Positions 24,448-30,668 of a DNA stretch of 64,000 nt are shown here, in pieces. Position 1 is the first letter of the stretch. Each line of letters starts with the position of its first letter. This DNA comes from Mollicutes bacterium (GTDB taxonomy: Bacteria > Bacillota_I > Bacilli_A > RF39 > UBA660). The notes under the pieces are model-generated. The model searched no databases. It was not told the DNA's origin and worked only from the letters and a program-made list of their open reading frames with translations. The translations under genes were made by a program, and so were the position numbers. Where the stretch lies: positions 1 through 64,000 of the forward strand of contig SFOJ01000007.1 in assembly GCA_004552445.1 (NCBI GenBank). Reading direction: 5' to 3'.

Positions 24448-25147
24448 AATAATTTTTATTGTAGTGTTAGTATTATGTATTTTTTCTTTCTTTGCAATAT
24501 CTAAAGTTGCAATTATACATAATAATGATACTGATAGTATTAAATTTAAAGAGGAATATGAAAGTTTAAATGGCAAAAAATATAAAAATAAAAAAATAAG
24601 AGATGTTAAAATAGAAAAGGATAATCCTTTTGTATATAAAACAGCTGAAGAAATAGTAGACTTAATAGAAAATGGTGAATCATTTATAGTATATTTTGGC
24701 TTTAGTAAATGTCCTTGGTGTAGAAGTATGATTGAAACTTTTATTAAAACAGCAAAAGAAAATAATATAGATAAAATATATTATGTTGATATAGAAGAAA
24801 TTAGAAATGTAATAGAATATGATAAGGACGGTAATTTAGTAACTACTAAAAATGGTACTCCAGATTATTATGATTTAGTTAACAAACTAAATAGTGTTTT
24901 AAATCAATATACATTAAATAATAATGGAGAAGAAGTTGCTATTGGAGAAAAAAGGATATATGCCCCTAATGTTGTATTAGTAAATAATGGGGAACCTGTT
25001 GAAATGATTGATCCAATTGAAAATATTATTAAGGATCCTGCATCAGAAATTACAAAAGAACAAAAAGAAGAAATGTCTAATAAGATTAAATGTCTATTTT
25101 CATGTATGAAAAAAGGAAATACTTGTAGTATTAAAACGAAGTGTTAG
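24428..25147 (+). CDS. Membrane-anchored thioredoxin-like protein with Cys-rich tail
   Basis: 239 residues. An N-terminal membrane anchor (KIIFIVVLVLCIFSFFAISKVAI) precedes a thioredoxin-like domain with CPWC in FIVYFGFSKCPWCRSM, and a segment YAPNVVLVNNGEPV in the cis-Pro position. The C-terminus has four Cys in CLFSCMKKGNTCSIKTKC, which could bind a soft metal or form disulfides. Overlaps the preceding redox gene and precedes the cadmium-type resistance operon, so a link to metal or thiol stress is plausible but unproven. The start codon has only a weak ribosome site, as expected for coupled translation. Confidence 0.7.
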   Translation: MQNLKSKIIFIVVLVLCIFSFFAISKVAIIHNNDTDSIKFKEEYESLNGKKYKNKKIRDVKIEKDNPFVYKTAEEIVDLIENGESFIVYFGFSKCPWCRSMIETFIKTAKENNIDKIYYVDIEEIRNVIEYDKDGNLVTTKNGTPDYYDLVNKLNSVLNQYTLNNNGEEVAIGEKRIYAPNVVLVNNGEPVEMIDPIENIIKDPASEITKEQKEEMSNKIKCLFSCMKKGNTCSIKTKC

Positions 25148-25194
25148 AAGAAAAAATATTAATTACAATTGGAACAATAACAACATTAGTTTTG

Positions 25195-25227
25195 GGAATT
25201 TAACATTAAAAGTTATTCCTTTTTTTG
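25195..25227 (+). terminator. Terminator after the thioredoxin-like pair
   Basis: GGAATTTAAC pairs imperfectly with GTTATTCC (two bulged bases), followed by seven T's. Confidence 0.6.
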
Positions 25228-25236
25228 ATTATAGTC

Positions 25237-25290
25237 TTGACAGTTGAACGATTATTCAATTATAATGTTAATAGTTGAGCGATTATTCAA
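25237..25290 (+). promoter_or_regulatory. cadCA promoter with two CadC/SmtB-type operators
   Basis: TTGACA (25237-25242), 18-bp spacer, TATAAT (25261-25266). Two near-identical imperfect palindromes, TTGAACGATTATTCAA (25244-25259) and TTGAGCGATTATTCAA (25275-25290), lie 31 bp apart. The first fills the spacer and the second covers the start of transcription. TGAA..TATTCA is the usual ArsR/SmtB operator form. Confidence 0.8.
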
Positions 25291-25307
25291 TTAAGGAGAG
25301 ATAAATT

Positions 25308-25661
25308 ATGATTAGTGATTGTAGCATCATACATGAAGATATGGTAAATAATATTAAAACATTATTACCTGTTGATGATACTTTTATCAAAACTTCTAGT
25401 TTTTTTAAAGTATTAGGTGATAAAACTAGAATTAAAATATTATGGATTTTAAATGAGGGAGAATTATGTGTTTGTGATATTGCAATTTTATGTAATATGA
25501 CTAAGTCAGCAATTTCGCATCAATTATCATTTTTAAAGCAAAATAATATTGTTAAATCAAGAAAAGATGGAAAAGAAGTTTTTTATTCATTAAAAGACAA
25601 TCATGTTAAATTTATGCTTGAAAATAGTATTAATCATATTATAGAAAAGGAGATTGATTAG
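25308..25661 (+). CDS. cadC: ArsR/SmtB-family metal-responsive repressor, CadC-like
   Basis: 117 residues. A winged-helix domain contains ILWILNEGELCVCDIAILCNMTKSAISHQL. The ELCVCD box holds the metal-sensing Cys pair of CadC in the alpha-3 helix region, and the N-terminal DCSIIHE gives a further Cys, so a thiolate Cd/Pb/Zn site is likely. DNHVKFML near the C-terminus corresponds to the alpha-5 site region. It should repress its own operon at the two operators just upstream and release on metal binding. AAGGAG-type ribosome site. Only four bases separate it from cadA. Confidence 0.88.
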   Translation: MISDCSIIHEDMVNNIKTLLPVDDTFIKTSSFFKVLGDKTRIKILWILNEGELCVCDIAILCNMTKSAISHQLSFLKQNNIVKSRKDGKEVFYSLKDNHVKFMLENSINHIIEKEID

Positions 25662-25664
25662 AAA

Positions 25665-27506
25665 ATGGAAAAAGAAGAAAAAATAAACTTATTTAGAATT
25701 ATAACTACAATTATTTTATTTGCAATTACATTTATACCTAGTTTAAATAGTAATATTAAGATTAGTTTGTATATTATTTCGTATTTAGTTATTGGAGGAG
25801 ACATTTTAATAAATGCCATCAAGAATATTTTTAAAGGTGAATTATTTGATGAAAATTTTCTTATGTCACTTGCTACTGTTGGGGCATTAGTTATTGGAGA
25901 ATATCCTGAAGCTATTGCTGTAATGTTATTCTATCAAATTGGTGAATTATTTCAGGATATGGCAGTTGAAAAAAGCAAAGCTAATATAACTAAATTGATG
26001 GATATTAGACCAGATTTTGCTAATATTGAGCATAATGGTAATTTAGTACAAGTAAGTCCAGAAAAGATAAATATTGGTGATATTATAGTTGTAAAACCTG
26101 GAGAAAAAATACCATTAGATGGTATTATTGTTTATGGTAAATCTAGTTTAAATACTACAGCCCTAACTGGTGAATCTATTCCTAGAAGTGTTAATGTAGA
26201 TGATGAAGTATTAAGTGGTTGCATTAACTTATCTTGTTTAATTAAAATAAAAACAACATCAACATTCGGAGATTCAACTGTTTCCAAAATTTTGGATTTG
26301 GTTGAAAATGCAGATAATAGTAAAGCAAATACCGAAAAGTTCATAACTAAATTTGCTAAAATATATACGCCAGTTGTAGTTATTCTTGCTGTTCTTTTAG
26401 CAGTTATTCCATCATTAATAACTGGTGAATGGTTAGAATGGATAAACAGATCTTTAATTTTCTTGGTAATCTCATGCCCATGTGCTCTTGTTGTTTCTGT
26501 TCCTTTAAGTTTTTTTGCTGGAATTGGTGGAGCAAGTAAAAATGGTGTCCTTATAAAAGGTGCAAATTATCTTGAAGCTTTAGCAAATGTAAATACAATT
26601 GTATTTGATAAAACTGGCACACTTACAAAAGGAAATTTTAAAGTAGTCGCAATTCATCCTGAAAAAATAACTGAAGAGAAATTGTTAGAAATAGCAACAC
26701 TAGCAGAACAATTTTCTACACATCCTATTTCTATTTCATTAAAAAATGAATATAGTAAAGAACTTGATAAAAATAGAGTAAAAGATATAGAAGATATACC
26801 TGGAAAAGGGATTAAGGCAACCGTTGATAAAAAACAAGTATATATAGGAAATGATAAATTAATGAAATACATTGATGTTCATTATGAAAATTGTGAAAAA
26901 GAAGGTACTATTTCTCATATCGTAATTGATGGTGAATATGCTGGACATATAGTTATAACTGATGAAATAAAACCAACTTCAAAAACAGCATTAAATGAAT
27001 TAAAGAACTTAGGTGTAGCAAAAACAGTTATGTTAACAGGTGATAAAAAAGAGGTTGGAGAATCAATTGGATTTGAATTGGGATTAGATGAAATAAAAAC
27101 TGAATTACTTCCAGTTAATAAAGTTGAAGAAGTTGAAAGATTAATTAAATCAAAAAACAATGATAAAGAAAAAATAGCATTTGTTGGTGATGGAATAAAT
27201 GATGCACCAGTATTAAAAAGATGTGATATTGGAATATCTATGGGTGGACTTGGAAGTGATGCAGCAATTGAAGCATCTGATATTGTTTTAATGAATGATG
27301 ACCCATCTAGCATTGCAAAAGCAATTAAAATTTCAAGAAAAACTTTAAAGATTGTAAGACAAAATATTATTTTTGCATTAGCAGTTAAACTTATTGTTCT
27401 TATTTTAGGAGCATTAGGCATTGCTAATATGTGGGAAGCAGTATTTGCTGATGTAGGAGTATCATTTATTGCAATATTAAATGCATTAAGATGTATTAAG
27501 GATTAG
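25665..27506 (+). CDS. cadA: Heavy-metal-exporting P1B-type ATPase (Cd/Zn/Pb), CadA/ZntA-like
   Basis: 613 residues. It lacks the N-terminal heavy-metal-associated domain of longer CadA proteins and starts directly with membrane helices. Motifs: LTGESIP (actuator), metal-selectivity motif SCPCAL in membrane helix 6, phosphorylation site FDKTGTLTKG, HP dipeptide in STHPISISL, MLTGDK and VGDGINDAPVLKRCDIGISMG. The CPC motif and a C-terminal membrane helix with an Asp fit Zn/Cd/Pb pumps. It exports toxic divalent metal and is induced through CadC. It is the main selectable cargo of the element. Confidence 0.93.
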   Translation: MEKEEKINLFRIITTIILFAITFIPSLNSNIKISLYIISYLVIGGDILINAIKNIFKGELFDENFLMSLATVGALVIGEYPEAIAVMLFYQIGELFQDMAVEKSKANITKLMDIRPDFANIEHNGNLVQVSPEKINIGDIIVVKPGEKIPLDGIIVYGKSSLNTTALTGESIPRSVNVDDEVLSGCINLSCLIKIKTTSTFGDSTVSKILDLVENADNSKANTEKFITKFAKIYTPVVVILAVLLAVIPSLITGEWLEWINRSLIFLVISCPCALVVSVPLSFFAGIGGASKNGVLIKGANYLEALANVNTIVFDKTGTLTKGNFKVVAIHPEKITEEKLLEIATLAEQFSTHPISISLKNEYSKELDKNRVKDIEDIPGKGIKATVDKKQVYIGNDKLMKYIDVHYENCEKEGTISHIVIDGEYAGHIVITDEIKPTSKTALNELKNLGVAKTVMLTGDKKEVGESIGFELGLDEIKTELLPVNKVEEVERLIKSKNNDKEKIAFVGDGINDAPVLKRCDIGISMGGLGSDAAIEASDIVLMNDDPSSIAKAIKISRKTLKIVRQNIIFALAVKLIVLILGALGIANMWEAVFADVGVSFIAILNALRCIKD

Positions 27507-27540
27507 AAAATTACAATTTCTACAGCAGATTAAAAGTGAA

Positions 27541-27579
27541 AACCGAGCCAAAAGAAACATTGTAACTAATGGCTCGGTT
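27541..27579. repeat. Perfect 10-bp inverted repeat after cadA
   Basis: AACCGAGCCA (27541-27550) pairs exactly with TGGCTCGGTT (27570-27579). There is no T-tract, so it may be a weak terminator or part of the oriT region that follows. Confidence 0.6.
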
Positions 27580-27582
27580 AAG

Positions 27583-27660
27583 CCTAGTTCTTGACGACTA
27601 GGTAACACACTACCAAGTCGGCATTTTGCCAACTAGGAATAGTGTGCAAAGGGACACCCT
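27583..27660 (+). other. Candidate origin of transfer (oriT), MobV type
   Basis: CACACTA (27606-27612) and TAGTGTG (27640-27646) form the outer arms of an interrupted stem (inner pairs CCAAGT/ACTAGG-like and GGC/GCC). The pMV158-type MobV nick site reads TAGTGTG then TTA, so nicking is predicted after 27646 here (TAGTGTG then CAA). Smaller hairpins flank it (CCTAGT/ACTAGG at 27583-27602, AAAGGG/CCCTTT at 27648-27662). The element encodes a MobV relaxase. Confidence 0.65.
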
Positions 27661-27674
27661 TTTGAAACCCAATA

Positions 27675-27722
27675 AGCAACATTTCACAAACTATCGTAAG
27701 TGAATGTTGCTCTTTTTTATTT
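27675..27722 (+). terminator. Terminator after cadA/oriT
   Basis: AGCAACATTTCAC pairs with GTGAATGTTGCT (one bulge) and is followed by CTTTTTT. Confidence 0.75.
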
Positions 27723-27744
27723 TGTCTTGCGACTACATAAAAAA

Positions 27745-27860
27745 GAAAGAATACTATCGCCACTTTCATTGCTAAAGCAACAAAACGTGCCACGTATTCT
27801 TTAAATAAAAATAACCTAATACCTAATTTAACGAAAGGGTAAAAGGTTATTTTTTTCTTT
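27745..27860. repeat. Nested inverted repeats in the gap before the minus-strand genes
   Basis: AAAGAATAC (about 27747) can pair with GTATTCTTT (about 27794), with TTGC/GCAA inside. Separately, AAAATAACCT (27808-27817) pairs with AGGTTATTTT (27844-27853), T-run on both sides, probably a bidirectional terminator. The whole 27507-27900 gap holds these hairpins and oriT; no gene is credible in it. Confidence 0.5.
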
Positions 27861-27900
27861 TGCTATGCAAAAGTAAGGATTATAAATTTACTTCATAAAT

Positions 27901-28329
27901 TTATTTTTTCTTATTTAGTAATTCCGATGTTTCTTTTTTAGCACTCTTAATTGCCATGAATACAAATAATTCATATAAAAGTGTAATTGCAAAGAAACCA
28001 CATACTAAATAAATATTATTTCTAACATCACTATTTATCATATCAATAAACTCTATTCCTAAATATATTAATCCATAGAATACAGTAGATACAACTGTTA
28101 TATCATTATATGATCTTCTAATTGACTTGCCCTCGTTTTGATTTATTTCAATTAACCCTTTATCTACCTCATATATAAACATTACAATTAAAAATATTAA
28201 AATAGGAATTAAAATCCAATATAAAGAATAAGTAAGTTTATTATTAAATATGATAGTTAGTATTAAAAATAATCCTACAATAAAATTCACTACTACTAAT
28301 AATTTTTTAATTATATTACTTTTTAGCAT
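27901..28329 (-). CDS. Small membrane protein, four helices
   Basis: 142 residues with about four hydrophobic segments: LLVVVNFIVGLFLILTIIF, LYWILIPILIFLIVMFIY, STVFYGLIYLGIEFI and IYLVCGFFAITLLYELFVFMAI. The C-terminus is Lys-rich and cytoplasmic. No family recognised. The start overlaps the end of the upstream XRE repressor gene by 14 bases, so the two are co-expressed. It could be an immunity or signalling partner of the repressor. Confidence 0.7.
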   Translation of the reverse strand: MLKSNIIKKLLVVVNFIVGLFLILTIIFNNKLTYSLYWILIPILIFLIVMFIYEVDKGLIEINQNEGKSIRRSYNDITVVSTVFYGLIYLGIEFIDMINSDVRNNIYLVCGFFAITLLYELFVFMAIKSAKKETSELLNKKK

Positions 28330-28819
28330 TTTTATTTCTCTCCTTTACTTTTAAACTTTGAATAAGTTTGATTATTTCTTTTGATGAATTAATTTGATAT
28401 GTATGATCTTCGATAGTATGTATTAATAACTCTTTTTGTTCTTCTGGTAAATCATCTTTTTCTAATTCTTTTTTACATGTAGAAACTATACTTTCAGAAT
28501 TTTCTATACTTCCTAAAACATTTATTTCAGCAGTATCTAATTGTTCTAGATTTAAACTAGCATAATGACTCTTAACAAAATAATTAAGTTGTGTCACTTC
28601 TAATCCTAAACCTATCATATACATTAAGTCACTATAATTAACATCTATTATATTACTTATCTTTCTTAATATTTTAGGACTAGGATCTTTTCTTATACCT
28701 GATTCTATTTTAGAAAGTTCAGAGTTATTAATCTTTGCAAGTTTCGCAAGTTGTCTTTGCGATAAACCTTTCTTTTCTCTAGCTTCAGCAATAACTTCGC
28801 CGATATTTTTTTCTAGCAT
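28316..28819 (-). CDS. XRE-family repressor of the element
   Basis: 167 residues. N-terminal Cro/C1-type helix-turn-helix at about 6-62 (KKGLSQRQLAKLAKINNSELSKIESGIRKDPSPKILRKI), then a helical domain with many Glu and Lys (75-160) likely for dimerisation. GAGGTGA precedes the ATG. It faces the winged-helix gene to the right across a shared control region with TGGGT/ACCCA half-sites, in the manner of an ICE or phage lysogeny switch. One palindrome sits inside its own promoter spacer, so autoregulation is expected. Confidence 0.85.
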   Translation of the reverse strand: MLEKNIGEVIAEAREKKGLSQRQLAKLAKINNSELSKIESGIRKDPSPKILRKISNIIDVNYSDLMYMIGLGLEVTQLNYFVKSHYASLNLEQLDTAEINVLGSIENSESIVSTCKKELEKDDLPEEQKELLIHTIEDHTYQINSSKEIIKLIQSLKVKERNKNAKK

Positions 28820-28840
28820 AGAAATTCACCTCACACCATA

Positions 28841-28969
28841 ATAATACACCCAGTGGGTAAAAAAGTCAACATAATTTCAATAAATGGGTAAAAAAGTGTT
28901 GACAATATAGTAATTAGCATGATATATTAAATATGTTTCCAAATGAACCCACTTTTAAATTAAATGGGT
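28841..28969. promoter_or_regulatory. Divergent promoters with repeated repressor half-sites
   Basis: Minus promoter: TTGACT (complement of 28864-28869), 17 bp, TATTAT (complement of 28841-28846), with palindrome ACCCAGTGGGT (28848-28858) in its spacer. Plus promoter: TTGACA (28899-28904), 18 bp, TATATT (28923-28928), with TGGGTAAAAAAGT just upstream (28885-28897). The same TGGGTAAAAAAGT occurs at 28854-28866, and a wider ACCCA/TGGGT pair is at 28947-28969. Confidence 0.75.
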
Positions 28970-29001
28970 AACATAGAAAAAGAAAGGAGGAAATCAAATG
29001 T

Positions 29002-29268
29002 ATGAGATTAAAAAAACAACTAGAATTAATTGATCCAAGAGTATGGAGAGATAAAAATATCAAGTTTGAAACGAAGCTGATATACAAAATACTCTGTGCG
29101 GAACAATCCCAAAGATGTGAATTCACAAGTATAAGTATCGGGAGAGTTCAAAAGAAATTGAGTATAACAAATGTTGGATTCAAGAAGAACCTAAAAATAT
29201 TAGAAGATAACAAATATATAAGGTTCAATGAATACGACCGAGGATTATACACATACGAGATTTGTTAG
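29002..29268 (+). CDS. Small winged-helix protein (replication or regulatory)
   Basis: 88 residues. A helix-turn-helix pattern is seen in KLIYKILCAEQSQRCEF ... RVQKKLSITNVGFKKNLKILEDNKYIRFNE, typical of the compact winged-helix domain found in replication initiators and transcription regulators of mobile elements. A strong AAAGGAGG lies at 28984-28990. ATG 28998 is closer to it but gives only ten codons; ATG 29002 opens the long frame. Driven by the repressor-controlled plus promoter, so it is the first gene of the induced operon. Confidence 0.65.
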   Translation: MRLKKQLELIDPRVWRDKNIKFETKLIYKILCAEQSQRCEFTSISIGRVQKKLSITNVGFKKNLKILEDNKYIRFNEYDRGLYTYEIC

Positions 29269-29358
29269 AAAAGATTAAATCACTAACAAATAAAGGTTCA
29301 GTAAATGTTCGTAGATTTATATTAGAACCTATCTTATAGAAATATAAGATGAACTAGT

Positions 29359-29435
29359 TTGAAGTAAAACATATTTCAAAGAACGAAATAAAAGAATAAA
29401 AGGGATTGAAATATGTTATGTATGTTTTACTTCAA
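29359..29435 (+). repeat. Large perfect inverted repeat between two winged-helix genes
   Basis: TTGAAGTAAAACATA (29359-29373) is repeated inverted and exact at 29421-29435. An inner pair ATATTTCAA/TTGAAATAT (29371-29379 with 29406-29414) nests inside, sharing three bases with the outer arm. No T-tract follows. It could be a replication origin, a protein-binding site or an RNA attenuator. The rest of 29269-29492 holds no ORF. Confidence 0.6.
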
Positions 29436-29492
29436 GCAACCTATTTAGTGAGATTTATCTCACACAGGGATTTTATTGTCATTATTAGTATG

Positions 29493-29521
29493 ACTTGTAA
29501 GTAGTGTTTACAAGTTTTTTT
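29493..29521 (+). terminator. Terminator upstream of the second winged-helix gene
   Basis: ACTTGTAA (29493-29500) pairs with TTACAAGT (29508-29515), followed by TTTTTT. Confidence 0.75.
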
Positions 29522-29555
29522 ATTGCCTAAATTTAAAGGAAAGGAGATTGATAAT

Positions 29556-29837
29556 ATGAATAATAGCGATATTACTAAATTAAAGCATATAGAGGTGCCT
29601 ACAATAGTTTTATTAGATGAAGAACTATCTTCTACTACTAAACTATTAATGGGTTTAATTAATACCCTATCTATGCAAGAGGGATTTTGTTATGCAAGTA
29701 ATAAGTATTTAAGTAATCTTTTAAAAGTATCTAAAAGAACGATTACTAGTTGCATAACATCATTAAGAACAAAAAAATATATTAGAGTTGAAAATGAACC
29801 TAATATAAGAAGAATCTATTTAGCAGATTTCTGCTAG
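29556..29837 (+). CDS. Helix-turn-helix protein, second winged-helix copy
   Basis: 93 residues from ATG 29556, with AAAGGAG upstream; a longer TTG-started frame from 29523 would cross that site. HTH_36-like pattern: TKLLMGLINTLSMQEGFCYASNKYLSNLLKVSKRTITSCITSLRTKKYIRVE. It resembles the winged-helix protein 300 bases upstream in size and layout. Such proteins are replication initiator-like or regulators in mobile elements. Function not proven. Confidence 0.65.
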   Translation: MNNSDITKLKHIEVPTIVLLDEELSSTTKLLMGLINTLSMQEGFCYASNKYLSNLLKVSKRTITSCITSLRTKKYIRVENEPNIRRIYLADFC

Positions 29838-29987
29838 ATGTAATAGCAAGATACTGCTAGTGAGTATAGCAAGTATCTTCTAACAGAATAAATAATATAA
29901 TAAATAATATTAATAGATAATATAAATTTAAAATTATTTTAATAATTTAAATCTTTAAAAAGATTAAAAAGAAAGGAAGTTATAAAA

Positions 29988-30407
29988 ATGGAAATTGATT
30001 TAAACGAAATTATAATATCTGGAACTATTAATAATGTGACAGATAATAATAAAGATTATATTAAGTTTGGTTTAACCACTCTTAAATATGATAAAAGGAA
30101 AGTTTATGCTAGTTTTAATATTAACCGAAATCTTTATGAAATATATAAAGATTTTTTTGTTAAAGGAACAAGAGTTTTTGTTAAAGGTTATCTTAATTCT
30201 TATATTACAAATGAAAGAATACAAAGTTTTATTACTGTGACTGATATATCAGACAATAAAGATGAAATGATGAACGGAAGAAAAGGTCCTCATATAAGAC
30301 TTGATTCAGACGGTGTTGAAGTTTGGGATGGAAAAAGATGTGAAGCAATTCCACCCACTGAAGAAGAACTTAAAGAAATGGAAGATATGCTAAAAGAATA
30401 TCAATAG
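29988..30407 (+). CDS. SSB-like OB-fold protein
   Basis: 139 residues. The first 95 form an OB-fold of the single-stranded-DNA-binding type: IIISGTINNVTDN, YIKFGLTTLKYD, VYASFNINRNLYEIYKDFFVKGTRVFVKGYLNSY and SFITVTDIS. The C-terminal 40 residues (HIRLDSDGVEVWDGKRCEAIPPTEEELKEMEDML) are acidic but lack the usual DDDIPF-type tip. It probably protects single-stranded DNA during element transfer or replication. AAAGGAAG ribosome site. Confidence 0.7.
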   Translation: MEIDLNEIIISGTINNVTDNNKDYIKFGLTTLKYDKRKVYASFNINRNLYEIYKDFFVKGTRVFVKGYLNSYITNERIQSFITVTDISDNKDEMMNGRKGPHIRLDSDGVEVWDGKRCEAIPPTEEELKEMEDMLKEYQ

Positions 30408-30423
30408 AAAGGTGTGATAATTT

Positions 30424-30480
30424 ATGAAGAATAGTAATTTTTATAAACTATTACACATAAAATTCATTGTGGAGGAATAA
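30424..30480 (+). CDS. Possible 18-residue peptide ORF
   Basis: ATG 30424 has AAAGGTG eleven bases upstream and encodes MKNSNFYKLLHIKFIVEE. It ends two bases before the next ATG, whose ribosome site GGAGGA it contains, so it could be a translated leader coupling SSB-like and downstream genes. Too short to assign. Confidence 0.3.
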   Translation: MKNSNFYKLLHIKFIVEE

Positions 30481-30482
30481 TC

Positions 30483-30665
30483 ATGTATGAAACACTAGAA
30501 TTTTATGATAGTAATGGTTGTGATTTAAAAGAAGTCTTAAAAAGTTGTATATATAAATATTATATGGCTTATAAAAATTCATCAAAAGTATTTAAATCGG
30601 ACGCAAAAAATAGTATAATTAATTCAACTAATAAAGTGAATGTGTTGTCTACTGAAAGGAGATAA
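30483..30665 (+). CDS. Small protein upstream of the recombinase
   Basis: 60 residues, preceded by a strong GTGGAGGA ribosome site and ending three bases before the recombinase ATG, so it is co-translated with it. Sequence opens MYETLEFYDSNGCDLKEVLK and has no recognised family. Small basic proteins in this position are candidates for recombination directionality factors, but nothing in the sequence proves it. Confidence 0.55.
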   Translation: MYETLEFYDSNGCDLKEVLKSCIYKYYMAYKNSSKVFKSDAKNSIINSTNKVNVLSTERR

Positions 30666-30668
30666 AAA

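Noticed and set aside
26915..27421. Minus-strand 168-codon ORF opposite cadA
   Set aside because: Antisense shadow of conserved P-type ATPase motifs.
27584..27793. Minus-strand ORF of 69 codons over the oriT region
   Set aside because: It runs through several strong hairpins and the predicted nick site and has no domain. More likely chance coding in structured DNA.
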